Notes: generated from the sequence alone by a model not told the origin. A DNA stretch of 58,997 nucleotides from Anaerolineales bacterium (GCA_013140605.1 JABFSL010000115.1:1-58997), one strand, 5' to 3'. Positions 16,696 to 25,723 are shown, counted from the stretch's first letter. Numbers and translations: made by a program.

Positions 16696-17964
16696 TCAAT
16701 TTCTACGCTCATAGACGTGGACAGCACAGGTGGAACCTGTCGCGCCGACGTTGTGAGTCAACGCGAGGTTGACATCGCCTGCCACCTGTCGCTCGCCTGC
16801 CTGACCTCGCATTTGCTTGAACACTTCGACAGCCTGTGCCACGCCTGAAGCGCCGACAGGATGTCCTTTTGCTTTTAATCCGCCAGAGGTGTTGATAGGC
16901 TTCGCGCCGTTACGGGCGGTCACGCCGTCTTCGGCGGCTTTGAAGCCTTCGCCTGGGGCAAAGAAACCGAGATCTTCGCTAGCGATGACTTCCGCGATGG
17001 TGAAGCAATCATGCACTTCAGCAATGCGGATGTCTTTGGCGGTTATGCCTGCCATCTCGTACGCTTTTGTCGCGGCAGTTTTCGCGGCGGGGATGGCGGT
17101 CAATTCGGGGCGGTCATGCAGGGCGGAGCCAGAGGCCTGTCCCGAACCGATGATATGAATGGGGTGGTCTGTAAATTCGTGCATGCGTTCTTCGGCGACG
17201 AGCAACACTGCGGCGGCGCCGTCTGTTACGGGGGAGCAGTCGAACAGGCGAAGCGGCCACGCAACTGTCGGGTTGCCTGATTCGTCGTGGAGGAAATCCC
17301 AAATGGTTGACCATGTTGGGGCGGGCTTGCCCTTCTTGATCGCAGCCGCGACGCGTCCTTCCATCCACTTTTGAATGGTGACGCCAAACTGGGCATACGG
17401 ATTCAGGGAAGCATTGTCGTGATTCTTAATCGCGACGTTCATGAGATGTTCGGGCTTCATTCCGTAGCGGTGCATATACGCGGACGCCATGGCTGCATAA
17501 AAGCCAGGGAAGGTGAAGCCAGCGGGAATTTCAAACGGGACATCTGCCGCTGTGGCGAGCGCATCAGTGACGCCTGCGGTGTTGAGCGCAGTCATCTTTT
17601 CCGCGCCGCCGACGAGCACGACATCGTACATGCCTGAGGCGATTGCCATCACGCCCTGACGGATCGCAAGTCCGCCTGAGGCACAAGCACCTTCCACGCG
17701 TGTTGCAGGGATGGGCGTCAGGCCAACAGCGTCCGCAAGCAGTGGAGCGGTGTGCGCCTGATGTTCGAACTGGTCACTGGAGAAATTCCCGACATAAAGC
17801 GATTCAATGGCTGATGGATCGAGTCCCTTATCAACGGACTTCGTCATTTCCTTGAATGCTTCGACAAAAAGATCGCGGCTGTTCTTTTCTGCAAACGCCC
17901 CGAACTTGGACATACCTGCGCCGACAATTGCAACTCCGCGCGACAGGGGTTTTGATTTAGGCAT
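16696..17964 (-). CDS. SCP2-type thiolase (acetyl-CoA acetyltransferase family)
   Basis: A 422-residue thiolase of the lipid-transfer/SCPx type. The nucleophile is Cys94 in VEGACASGG, with the histidine motifs AEVHDCFTIAE and GGLKAKGHPVGASG toward the C terminus. These are intact, so the enzyme should cleave or condense 3-ketoacyl-CoA. The adjacent DUF35 gene is the usual partner. AGGAGG lies five bases before ATG 17964. In this cluster the direction is probably degradative. Confidence 0.9.
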   Translation of the reverse strand: MPKSKPLSRGVAIVGAGMSKFGAFAEKNSRDLFVEAFKEMTKSVDKGLDPSAIESLYVGNFSSDQFEHQAHTAPLLADAVGLTPIPATRVEGACASGGLAIRQGVMAIASGMYDVVLVGGAEKMTALNTAGVTDALATAADVPFEIPAGFTFPGFYAAMASAYMHRYGMKPEHLMNVAIKNHDNASLNPYAQFGVTIQKWMEGRVAAAIKKGKPAPTWSTIWDFLHDESGNPTVAWPLRLFDCSPVTDGAAAVLLVAEERMHEFTDHPIHIIGSGQASGSALHDRPELTAIPAAKTAATKAYEMAGITAKDIRIAEVHDCFTIAEVIASEDLGFFAPGEGFKAAEDGVTARNGAKPINTSGGLKAKGHPVGASGVAQAVEVFKQMRGQAGERQVAGDVNLALTHNVGATGSTCAVHVYERRN

Positions 17965-17976
17965 AAAGCCTCCTCA

Positions 17977-18047
17977 TAGTGGATGGTGGATAGTGTGAAG
18001 TGGGTAGCGGGTAAGGATTTTTTTCTGTCCACTACCCACCACCCACT
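17977..18047. repeat. GTGGATGGTGG palindrome at a gene junction
   Basis: tagtggatggtggatagtg-type units, a T-run, then gtccactacccaccacccac. The right arm touches the stop of the next gene. Same family as 10201-10281 and 13434-13505. Confidence 0.75.
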
Positions 18048-19108
18048 TATTTTAGAACTTTCCCAAGCGCTGCCATGAACTCTTCTGGTTTTTCAACGTA
18101 GGGAGTGTGACCTGTATCTGCGATGACAACTTCTTCAAACGAGCCGCCCTGCGCTGCATATTTTTCGAGCAGGCTGCGGGTTTGTCCAACCATCGGCTGA
18201 GGGGGATAGACTTCCTCACCAGGCCAGCCGGGGACGTAGCCCAACTTGCCGAGGGTGCCGAAATCGAAGAATGAGTTATCCGAAACGATCATGTCTGAAT
18301 CGCCTCGTACCCAAAGGATGGAAGGTTTGCTGGTTGCACTGACAAATTTTTCCACGCTGTCACCAACGTACTTGGGAGAAAGCGCATTGATGGGACCAAA
18401 TTTGCCAGGCGCAACATTCGGCCAATTGCCTGAAGGAACGAAGTCACCAGGGTATTTTTGTTCGCCGACTTTTTCGGTCATCAACGAGGTGAGTAGATCT
18501 TCTTCACGGGCAGGGACAAAAGGCGGCTTCCAGTAAAAACCGTTCATCACCACGCGCGGCGATGCCTGCGGATTGTCAGAGCTGCGATCGCCAGAGGCCA
18601 TCAACTTGGGGAAATCGGGGTTGACAACGCCGCCGCCTGAACCTGCAAAGTCATCGTAGCAGGGCGTGCCGTTGACATCCTTTGAGCCGCCGAAGCCGTA
18701 CATCGAACCAGGGTTCACAACGGTTCCACTGAGAACGCGTCCGCTGATGGCACCAACCAAGCCGAACACAACAGTCCCGCCCATGGAATGGCCGACAACG
18801 TGAGTCTTTTCGATCTTGAGAGCATCGAGGAAGCCGACCAGATCATCTATCCAATCGCCCATGCCGCGCGTGGCGTCGATCAATTTATCTTCTGTGTCGC
18901 CATAGCCGCGCAGGTCAGGTGCAATGCCGCGAAAGCCAGCGGGCAGTTTGAGCATGATCTCTTCCCAATAAGTTGCGGAAGAAGCGTTGCCATGCAGGAA
19001 CAAAACTGGCTTACCGTTTTCAGGTCCGCTGAAGAGCGCGTGCATTTTCAAGCGAGGGGTATCAACAACCTTGGATGTGATACCTGATAAAGTTGGAACT
19101 GTTGACAT
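18047..19108 (-). CDS. Alpha/beta hydrolase, second of the cluster
   Basis: A 353-residue alpha/beta hydrolase with oxyanion motif LFLHGNASS, nucleophile elbow GHSMGG near residue 113, an acid in VRGDSDMIV and a histidine in ADTGHTPYVEKPEE. A long lid region between residues about 140 and 260 distinguishes it from the 268-residue hydrolase upstream of livK. Its ATG 19108 lies one base after the CoA ligase stop, so the two are translationally linked; it may release or hydrolyse the substrate or product of that ligase. Confidence 0.85.
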   Translation of the reverse strand: MSTVPTLSGITSKVVDTPRLKMHALFSGPENGKPVLFLHGNASSATYWEEIMLKLPAGFRGIAPDLRGYGDTEDKLIDATRGMGDWIDDLVGFLDALKIEKTHVVGHSMGGTVVFGLVGAISGRVLSGTVVNPGSMYGFGGSKDVNGTPCYDDFAGSGGGVVNPDFPKLMASGDRSSDNPQASPRVVMNGFYWKPPFVPAREEDLLTSLMTEKVGEQKYPGDFVPSGNWPNVAPGKFGPINALSPKYVGDSVEKFVSATSKPSILWVRGDSDMIVSDNSFFDFGTLGKLGYVPGWPGEEVYPPQPMVGQTRSLLEKYAAQGGSFEEVVIADTGHTPYVEKPEEFMAALGKVLK

Positions 19109-19109
19109 A

Positions 19110-20645
19110 TTATTCTCCTTGTTGAATAAATTTTTCGCGCAACTCGCGCTTGAGTATTTTCCCTGCTGCCGAAATGGGCAGGGCTTCCATGAAACTCACT
19201 GACTTTGGAACTTTATATTTAGCCAATCTCTCTGTCATAAATTTCAATAACTCTCCCTCCGTCGCGCTTTGATTTGGTTTCAACACAACACAAGCCTTGC
19301 CAACCTCGCCCCACTTCGCATCGGGCAAGCCGATCACAGCACACATGTGGACGGCTGGGTGTTGGTACACCGCTTTTTCAATCTCGGCGGGATATACATT
19401 CTCACCACCGCTAATGAACATATCCTTCTTGCGGTCGACGATATAAAAATAATCTTCGTCATCGTATTGAGCGACATCGCCCGTGTGGAAATATCCGCGT
19501 TCATCGACTGCAGCTTTTGTGGCTTCTGGATTATTGAAATAGCCTGAGCTGTACGATGGACCTTTGAGCACCAATTCACCCGCCTCATTCGGACCGAGGA
19601 ACTGATTCTGTTCATCGACGATTTGTGCGTCGACGAAAAAGTTTGGTCTACCAATGGAGCCAGCCTTGCGGATGGCGTCTTCGGGTGCAAGTGCAAAAAT
19701 GCCAGGCCCGAACTCCGTCATGCCGAAGCCCTGCTTGAAGCGGATACCTTTCTCAGCGGTATATTTCTCCACCAACGGAACAGGCAACGGTGCGCCACCA
19801 GATGTACAAAAGCGCAGCGCGGACAGATTCACAGAGTCCCAGTTTGACGCGGTGGTCAGCATTTGGTACATGGTCGGCACAGCCGCAAAGATGGTGACCT
19901 TCTCGCGTTCGAGCAGATTCAAAACTTGAGCAGGGTCAAATGCGCGGATGAGAATCGTCGTCCCGCCAAAGATGACTTGCGGCAAGGTGTAGACGAAAAG
20001 TCCGCCCGTGTGGAACATGGGGAAGACGTTGAGATAGACATCGTTATGCGTCACATCGTGGATGACGGTGTTGAGTGTGTTCCACGCGATCATGCGATGA
20101 GACACTTCCGCGGCTTTGGGCAGACCCGTCGTTCCGCCAGTGAATATCAAGGCGGCGATATCTTCTGCTTCGAGACTGGGACAGGTAACGGCGGAGTCAG
20201 AGGCGGATTGGAGAGTCGGTTCGAAAGGCAGGCTGCCGTCAATTCCATTTCCGTCTAAATGTAAAGTGGTAAGTGGAAAGTGGGGGACGAGATTTGTGAC
20301 ATCTGCTTTGAAGTCATCTGAAAAAATGAGAATCTTGGGGTTTGTGTAATTGAATATCTCAAGCAGTTCCCGCCAATGCGAGCGCCAGTTGAGCGCGGTG
20401 TGAATTGCGCCGAGCTTGGAACAGGCAAAGAAGAGATCGAGATGTTCGTATCCGTCACGCCCGAGGATGGCGACACGATCACCTTTTTGGACACCTTGCG
20501 ACTTCAACCAATTGGCGAGTTTGTTGGCGCGGCGATTCGCATCACGGAAGGTCAGCCGCCATTCGGGAGATTTGCCCGCGTCGATGAATGCAAGTTTGTC
20601 AGGAGAATAAAGTTCGCGCCGTGCAAGATAATCACCGATATACAT
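19110..20645 (-). CDS. AMP-forming acyl-CoA synthetase, second of the cluster
   Basis: A 511-residue adenylate-forming ligase. The P-loop is FTGGTTGLPKAAEV, a variant with Gly for Ser and Ala for Gly relative to the usual YTSGTTGxPKG. Other motifs are GFGMTEFG, YFHTGDVAQYDDEDYFYIVD, KDMFISGGENVYPAE and the C-terminal lysine in ISAAGKILK. ATG 20645 has AAGGAG five bases before it and is preferred to the GTG two codons upstream. A short stretch around 20263-20285 (PHFPLT) reads like the GTGG junction repeat in coding sequence; this may be chance. Confidence 0.9.
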   Translation of the reverse strand: MYIGDYLARRELYSPDKLAFIDAGKSPEWRLTFRDANRRANKLANWLKSQGVQKGDRVAILGRDGYEHLDLFFACSKLGAIHTALNWRSHWRELLEIFNYTNPKILIFSDDFKADVTNLVPHFPLTTLHLDGNGIDGSLPFEPTLQSASDSAVTCPSLEAEDIAALIFTGGTTGLPKAAEVSHRMIAWNTLNTVIHDVTHNDVYLNVFPMFHTGGLFVYTLPQVIFGGTTILIRAFDPAQVLNLLEREKVTIFAAVPTMYQMLTTASNWDSVNLSALRFCTSGGAPLPVPLVEKYTAEKGIRFKQGFGMTEFGPGIFALAPEDAIRKAGSIGRPNFFVDAQIVDEQNQFLGPNEAGELVLKGPSYSSGYFNNPEATKAAVDERGYFHTGDVAQYDDEDYFYIVDRKKDMFISGGENVYPAEIEKAVYQHPAVHMCAVIGLPDAKWGEVGKACVVLKPNQSATEGELLKFMTERLAKYKVPKSVSFMEALPISAAGKILKRELREKFIQQGE

Positions 20646-20657
20646 ATTCACTCCTTG

Positions 20658-20690
20658 TAGTGGGAAGTGGGTGGTGGATAGTGGGTAGTA
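20658..20690. repeat. GTGG(G/A)TAGTG repeat flanking the four-helix-bundle gene (left)
   Basis: tagtgggaagtgggtggtggatagtgggtag, abutting the stop of the four-helix-bundle gene. A complementary block lies on the far side of that gene at 21101-21129. Confidence 0.65.
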
Positions 20691-21056
20691 TTAGCGAGGA
20701 AGTTTGTTGATGAGGGCGTAGGTCATTTTGCGGATTTCAAGAATCAGGTCGAAGATTGGCTGGGCGTTTTCAGAGGTGGAATAACCAAGTTCAAGAGCAA
20801 CAACAAGTTGTGTGTCCAATTCGGCGGCAGAGCCAAGCGCAATATGAAGGAATTGACGAAACTCGCCTGTGTGTTGTCGTCCCTGCCCTTCCGCAATATT
20901 GGAAGGGATGGAGACCGCTGCCCTTTGCATCTGACTTGCAAGCCCATAAGTTTCAGACTTGGGAAAAGATTGAGTTAATCCATACACCATCTTGACCAAC
21001 TCAATCCCTTTTTGCCAAACCTTCAACTCACGATAACTTCTCACGGTTTCAGTCAT
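20691..21056 (-). CDS. Four-helix-bundle protein (23S rRNA intervening-sequence protein family)
   Basis: A 121-residue all-helical protein with the family signatures YRELKVWQKGIELVKMVY, AAVSIPSNIAEGQGR and EFRQFLHIALGSAAELDTQL. Homologues sit in 23S rRNA intervening sequences or as free genes scattered in genomes; a biochemical function is not settled. Here it interrupts the CoA-ligase/KASIII neighbourhood and is flanked by complementary GTGG repeats. ATG 21056 is chosen because AGGAG lies six bases before it, whereas the upstream ATG abuts the ribosome site. Confidence 0.9.
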   Translation of the reverse strand: MTETVRSYRELKVWQKGIELVKMVYGLTQSFPKSETYGLASQMQRAAVSIPSNIAEGQGRQHTGEFRQFLHIALGSAAELDTQLVVALELGYSTSENAQPIFDLILEIRKMTYALINKLPR

Positions 21057-21100
21057 AGCCATCTCCTTTTATTTTTCGATCACCAAACGCTATTTACTTC

Positions 21101-21129
21101 ACACTGTCCACTTCTCACTACCCACTATC
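21101..21129. repeat. Complementary GTGG repeat flanking the four-helix-bundle gene (right)
   Basis: acactgtccacttctcactacccactatc, the reverse-complement sense of the block at 20658-20690. Together the blocks bracket the small gene. Confidence 0.6.
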
Positions 21130-22120
21130 TTGTCCATTTCCACACAGATGACGCCATCGTAATCCCGCCGCCGCTGGCACAGAAAAGGATCACATCCCCT
21201 GGCTTGGGGCCTTTGCCCTGCGCGATCGCATCGTCCAATGCCATGATGACGCACGGAGAACCAGTGTAGCCCCACTTGTCCATCACCCAGTGAGTTTTTT
21301 CGATGGGCTGCTTGAGCAAATCCATCATCACTTCGATGGTGCGGACGTTGAGTTGGGTGAAGTAATACTGGTCAACATCATCGAAGGCAAGACCCGCTTT
21401 ATCGAGTGCGCCTTGCATAAGTTTCGGCCAATATTCGGTGTTGAATGTCTTGGGGAATTTCTTGACGAACTCCACTTTGGGCCCGCCAAATTGCGCCATG
21501 TTTTCAGGCGTGCATGGACGATACGTGCCGCCCGTGTAAATTCCCAGCGCGTCGTGAAAGGAGCCAACAGCCAGTAAATTTGAAGCGAGGAAACCCTGTT
21601 CTTCACCAATGCCTAAAACCACTGCGCCCGCGCCATCCGCGAAAAGATTGGCGGTTTTCTTATCTGTGAAATCAAGGAAGCGGCTCATACCGTATCCGCC
21701 AGCCACGAGGATGTATTTCATAGTCGGCTCGGTCATCAGGTATTTTGCACCCTGATCCACGGCTGTGACCCAACCCGCGCACGCGGAGTTGACATCGTAA
21801 CAGCCAGCCTTGTCTGCGCCGAGTTTATTTTGCACGACGATGGAGGTGCTGGGGGAAATGTAATCGGGGGTATCGGTGGAGACAATGATCAGGTCAAGGT
21901 CGGCTGAGGTGATTCCTGCACGTTCGAGGGCTTTTTTCGAGGCTTCCACAATGAGGTCAGAGGTTACCTGGTCAGGAGCCATCCAACGGCGTTCCTTGAT
22001 ACCGACATTCGCCAAAAGCCACTCGCCCGTGGATTCGCCCATGAGTGCGTCCACTTCGGCGTTGGTGACTACTCGTTCTGGAACATAACTTCCTGTGCTG
22101 AGGATTTGTACGTTGCGCAT
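21125..22120 (-). CDS. KASIII-like (3-oxoacyl-ACP synthase III family) protein with altered active site
   Basis: A 331-residue thiolase-fold protein. The nucleophile Cys114 is in NSACAGWVTA, as in FabH. However, the FabH histidine (normally in a PHQAN context) reads FTQLNVRT, with Thr in place of His. The following FabH asparagine (normally GNTSA) reads GYTGSP, with Tyr in place of Asn. By family knowledge it should therefore not decarboxylate malonyl-ACP like FabH; acyl transfer or an HMG-CoA-synthase-like reaction with the thiolase/DUF35 pair is possible. GGAAGG precedes ATG 22120. It is the first gene of the minus-strand metabolic cluster. Confidence 0.8.
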   Translation of the reverse strand: MRNVQILSTGSYVPERVVTNAEVDALMGESTGEWLLANVGIKERRWMAPDQVTSDLIVEASKKALERAGITSADLDLIIVSTDTPDYISPSTSIVVQNKLGADKAGCYDVNSACAGWVTAVDQGAKYLMTEPTMKYILVAGGYGMSRFLDFTDKKTANLFADGAGAVVLGIGEEQGFLASNLLAVGSFHDALGIYTGGTYRPCTPENMAQFGGPKVEFVKKFPKTFNTEYWPKLMQGALDKAGLAFDDVDQYYFTQLNVRTIEVMMDLLKQPIEKTHWVMDKWGYTGSPCVIMALDDAIAQGKGPKPGDVILFCASGGGITMASSVWKWTR

Positions 22121-22152
22121 GATACCTTCCGTGTTTTAGTTTTATGAATACG

Positions 22153-22199
22153 GAGCGCAGACTTCAGTCTGCAATGTAGCGGACTAAAGTCCGCAGTCC
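22153..22199. repeat. Double-hairpin repeat, copy 1
   Basis: GCAGACTTCAGTCTGC followed by GCGGACTAAAGTCCGC, two short perfect hairpins in tandem. A second copy lies at 22442-22490; the pair flanks the 64-residue gene. Confidence 0.8.
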
Positions 22200-22378
22200 A
22201 TATCAGTTTTTTTGAGTGGGACAAAACGGCGCATAAATTCCACGGCTTCCTTCCACTCGTTGAAGTTGATCTCTTCTGCGGTCTGGATATGACGGATCGA
22301 GCCGTGATATGCGAGCTTTTCTTCCATCACAAAACGGATGATGAAGGATGAAATCAGGGGCGTGGGAATAGCGTCCAT
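22184..22378 (-). CDS. Small conserved-looking protein of unknown function
   Basis: A 64-residue soluble protein, rich in charged and aromatic residues, with a predicted helical C-terminal half (NEWKEAVEFMRRFVP). I do not recognise a named family. It reads like a real gene: codon use matches the neighbours, and the segments PTPLISSFIIRFV and GSIRHIQTAEEINFNEW look structured. Its last residues (DCGL) and stop fall in the double-hairpin repeat at 22153-22199, so the C terminus has probably been replaced by repeat sequence. It lies between the KASIII-like gene and the BTAD regulator. Confidence 0.55.
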   Translation of the reverse strand: MDAIPTPLISSFIIRFVMEEKLAYHGSIRHIQTAEEINFNEWKEAVEFMRRFVPLKKTDMDCGL

Positions 22379-22441
22379 CTGGCACAGAATATCAGAGGGC
22401 GGTAACAGGAGGGTTACAAATATTAATGGAGAGGAGAAGGA

Positions 22442-22490
22442 GAGCAGACTTCAGTCTGCATTTTGAAGAGCGGACTGAAGTCCGCAATCC
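22442..22490. repeat. Double-hairpin repeat, copy 2
   Basis: GCAGACTTCAGTCTGC and GCGGACTGAAGTCCGC in the same order as copy 1. It abuts the stop codon of the large regulator at 22493. Confidence 0.8.
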
Positions 22491-22492
22491 GC

Positions 22493-25400
22493 TTACGAGC
22501 GGATCAGCTTTTTATACAATTCCTGCGTTTCTTGCGAAGGTGGAACATCAAGTTCGTCCTTCAGAGTCTGCAAACAGCGCTGATATGTCCGCGCCAATTG
22601 ACCGCGGTCGCCCAAATAATTGTAGGCAGTCATCAGGTGACGATAGGCGCGCTCCCAGCAATTGTCTTTTGCAAGCACGCGCTGGCACAGGTCAATGGCT
22701 TCGGTGTATTTTTTATTTTGAATGTAAAGCTCACAGAGTTTATCGGCAGCTTCAAGGAACAGCGCTGAAAGTTGTTCGCGTTCCTCGGCTGCCCAGGTCT
22801 CATACAACGAGTCGGGCAGATATTCTCCGCGATATAAATTTATCGCCGTTTCCAAATGCGCCACGGAATTGGTTTTGAGTCCCTCACGGGTGGCACGTGC
22901 AAATTGTTCAGAATCAAGCCACAGGTCCGCGTTGAGGCGCAGGGTGTAGGTTGTCCCGTCGCGTACGATGAAAGCCGAGTCGCTGCCAGAGTCGCGGTCA
23001 GGTTCGAGCACTTGATAAAGTGTGTTCAACGTGATTTTGAAATTTCGCTGCGCGGTGGCGATATCCGCTTCAGGCCAGAGGTATTCACAAATTTGATCGC
23101 GGTCAAGCGGAGATTGGCGATAAGAGATGAGGAGTTGAAAAAGTTGACGGGATTTCTCACGCCGCCAGCCGTTCGGAGGAATGACCTCGCTTCCTCTCTT
23201 AACCTGAAAGTTGCCCAGCGTTTCGACGGAGAGTCTAAACCCGGGGTGACTCTGCACTTTCGCCAGCCCGAGAATCTCCAACAGCCTATCAATAAATCCG
23301 TTCTCCCAGTTGTTTTGACGGGCATGTAAAAGAAGCGGAATAAAAATTCTTTCATCATTTGGCCCCAATAATGACGGGCGTGTGAAGAAGAAGTAATACC
23401 CATTTTGCTGACATACTGACAGCGTGTCGGGTAATATTTGCGCGACACGTTCAAACTTCTTTTGCTTGAAATAACCATAAGCCAGCCAGAGACGCGCGGC
23501 ACTGCGTCCGAACGAATCGCTGCATTCTTCAAAACCAAGCACTGCGCGGTTGAGCCATGTTTCGGCGGCTTCGTAGCGCGCCGCCATCATCAGGCTTGCG
23601 CCCATTGTTAATCGAGTCAGTGAAGCGATCCATTCATCGCCTGCCTCGACGGCAATATCAATGGCTTCCTGCGCGTGGCGTTGTGCGCGCTGAAAATCGC
23701 CGCGATACCCATACGTGCGGCACAGTCCCCAATCCGCTTCAACCAACAGGCGTGACACTTCAAGAGACTTGCTCAACTCAATGCTTTTCTCAAACTCGGT
23801 CAATGCCAGTGATGCATTGTCTTCTTCGGCGTTCGCTTTCAAGTTGAGCGCATGTCCCTGACGCATATGTCCAACTGCGGTGATAAAGGGAGATTTCAAT
23901 TCGTCGCCGCGGCGTGTGCCGTCCAGCGCGGATTGATATGCGTGCTTGCTCATGCCCATGAATGAGTAGATCAATGATAATAATAATTTTGTTTCGCGGT
24001 GCGCACGCGGAGTTTGGACGGGTTCGCGGTTTTCTGTTTCAGCGAGTTCTTCGAGTCCGCGGCGTGCTTCTTCGAGGCGGCCTGTCCGCAGGAGGACGCG
24101 GAACCATAACTGATCATTCGATGGACCTTCGGCGCGCAAATTCTCCGCCCGTTGACGCAGTCGTTCCGCTTCATCTACGTGCCCTGAGTTGAGTTTGTTT
24201 TCTGCAAGTAATTCAAACAGACGGACTTGCGCTTCGCGGTCTTCAAAGCCATCGCTCAAACGGATCGCTTCTTCAAGTAATTTTTCCGCCTGACTTGGAT
24301 TTACAGTATCAAGATACACACGCGCCTGTCCGCGCAGGGCGCGCGCAATCCCATCCTGTTGACCGAGCGTTCGCCATGTCATTTCGGCTTGCTTGTACCA
24401 TCCCTGTGCTTCATCAAAACGGCTGTGCATACGGGCAAGCTCACCGAGCGTGAACATCAAGACAGGATGTTGGTGCAGACTCAATGATGGAAGTGAGTCA
24501 ATGTATGTCGCAAGCGTATCCAGCCGTCCCGTGGAAAGAAGCGTGGATGCGTACGTGTCGAGCAAATCCGCGACCTCATCCCAAGCCTTCGCTTCGAGCA
24601 GGTGATAGATCGCTGATTCAGGATCTTTGTGTGAAATAAAATATTGGGCCGCATCGCGATTCCATAGATCGCGTTTTTCATTTGGCGATTGCTGTCGTAA
24701 AAAATTATGGAAGATATGGTGATAGCGCAAATATCCTTCGGAAGTTTCCACAACGAAGAGATCCTGCCGCCGCAGATACGCGAGCATGGAAGATGAATCA
24801 TTGGCATGGTTGCCTGAAGCCCAGCGCAAAGAATCGCAGACGTTTGGGATAAGATCCCGCAGGGTGGCGGTGATGAGCAGGAATTCGCGCACATCGGCGG
24901 GCTGGCGTCCAAAGACTTCACTCGCCAACATTTCGAACAACATCTCAAGTGAGTCTGCCTGCCAGCGCATGGGGAACTCAAGAGTTAATGGCGACTGCGA
25001 GCGGATGCTTTGCCAGATCAGTTGAAGACCGATCGCCCAGCCTTCAGTGTAGGTCAAAAGCGAATCGATTTCGTCGCCAGTCAACTCCATTCCATATTGA
25101 GAGCCAAAGAGCAAGGAAATCTCGCCTTCGGTAAATGTCAATACAGATTGATCGAGCAGGAGCGCTTCGCCTTTTGAGCGCCAGCGGGTGAGTGTTGGCA
25201 ATGTGATCGTCGGTCTGCCCGATAGCAACACATGGAAATTTACAGGGGCAAGCCCGATCAAACGATCCAGAATTTGCGGCAGTTCATTGCCGTTGGTTAG
25301 TAAATGGGCATCATCCAGAACCAGCAAGGTGGGCGGTAACGCTGTATCCGCCAGTGCGTTGATGATCTGATCCAATACACCGCGCCACGGCAATGGTCCC

Positions 25401-25723
25401 TGTGTGCCGTCCCATGCATCCAGAAATGATGTGGGTAAGTTTGTTATTTCAGGCAGGGAGTTTTGGAGCGCATAGCATAACTGCAAGAGGAAAACCAGCG
25501 GATCATTATCCTCCTCGTTGACCTGATACCAGATAACAGGCTGAATCTCGGCTGATAGTTCTGCCAGCGCGGTGCTTTTGCCATAGCCAGCTTCTGCCTG
25601 CAAAATGGTGAGACGGTGTTCCAGCGCCTGCATCAATATCTGATTAACGCGTGGACGCACTAACGTTCGCGCGTTGCGAGGCGGGGGAATTGCTTTGGTT
25701 CGAAGGATACGGGAAAGGGTCAT
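22493..25723 (-). CDS. Large STAND-type ATPase regulator with TPR array and C-terminal BTAD/SARP-like domain
   Basis: A 1076-residue MalT/AfsR-like regulator. Walker A is AGYGKST at residues 45-51 and Walker B is LLVLDDAHLL near residue 135; the winged-helix/ATPase region runs to about 400. Roughly 400-830 is an array of TPR-like helical repeats. From about 840 a winged-helix OmpR/SARP-type DNA-binding domain starts (VETLGNFQVKRG, WRREKSRQLFQLLI, LWPEAD), followed by a BTAD helical domain to the C terminus. Such proteins are inducer-activated, ATP-dependent transcription activators. Position suggests control of the downstream organic-acid cluster. No ribosome site is evident before ATG 25723. 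Confidence 0.9.
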   Translation of the reverse strand: MTLSRILRTKAIPPPRNARTLVRPRVNQILMQALEHRLTILQAEAGYGKSTALAELSAEIQPVIWYQVNEEDNDPLVFLLQLCYALQNSLPEITNLPTSFLDAWDGTQGPLPWRGVLDQIINALADTALPPTLLVLDDAHLLTNGNELPQILDRLIGLAPVNFHVLLSGRPTITLPTLTRWRSKGEALLLDQSVLTFTEGEISLLFGSQYGMELTGDEIDSLLTYTEGWAIGLQLIWQSIRSQSPLTLEFPMRWQADSLEMLFEMLASEVFGRQPADVREFLLITATLRDLIPNVCDSLRWASGNHANDSSSMLAYLRRQDLFVVETSEGYLRYHHIFHNFLRQQSPNEKRDLWNRDAAQYFISHKDPESAIYHLLEAKAWDEVADLLDTYASTLLSTGRLDTLATYIDSLPSLSLHQHPVLMFTLGELARMHSRFDEAQGWYKQAEMTWRTLGQQDGIARALRGQARVYLDTVNPSQAEKLLEEAIRLSDGFEDREAQVRLFELLAENKLNSGHVDEAERLRQRAENLRAEGPSNDQLWFRVLLRTGRLEEARRGLEELAETENREPVQTPRAHRETKLLLSLIYSFMGMSKHAYQSALDGTRRGDELKSPFITAVGHMRQGHALNLKANAEEDNASLALTEFEKSIELSKSLEVSRLLVEADWGLCRTYGYRGDFQRAQRHAQEAIDIAVEAGDEWIASLTRLTMGASLMMAARYEAAETWLNRAVLGFEECSDSFGRSAARLWLAYGYFKQKKFERVAQILPDTLSVCQQNGYYFFFTRPSLLGPNDERIFIPLLLHARQNNWENGFIDRLLEILGLAKVQSHPGFRLSVETLGNFQVKRGSEVIPPNGWRREKSRQLFQLLISYRQSPLDRDQICEYLWPEADIATAQRNFKITLNTLYQVLEPDRDSGSDSAFIVRDGTTYTLRLNADLWLDSEQFARATREGLKTNSVAHLETAINLYRGEYLPDSLYETWAAEEREQLSALFLEAADKLCELYIQNKKYTEAIDLCQRVLAKDNCWERAYRHLMTAYNYLGDRGQLARTYQRCLQTLKDELDVPPSQETQELYKKLIRS

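Noticed and set aside
13486-22120. Polyketide or antibiotic cluster (KASIII-like protein, ligases, BTAD regulator)
   Set aside because: No PKS, NRPS or carrier-protein genes; thiolase, SDR and Liv genes fit uptake and CoA-linked degradation better.
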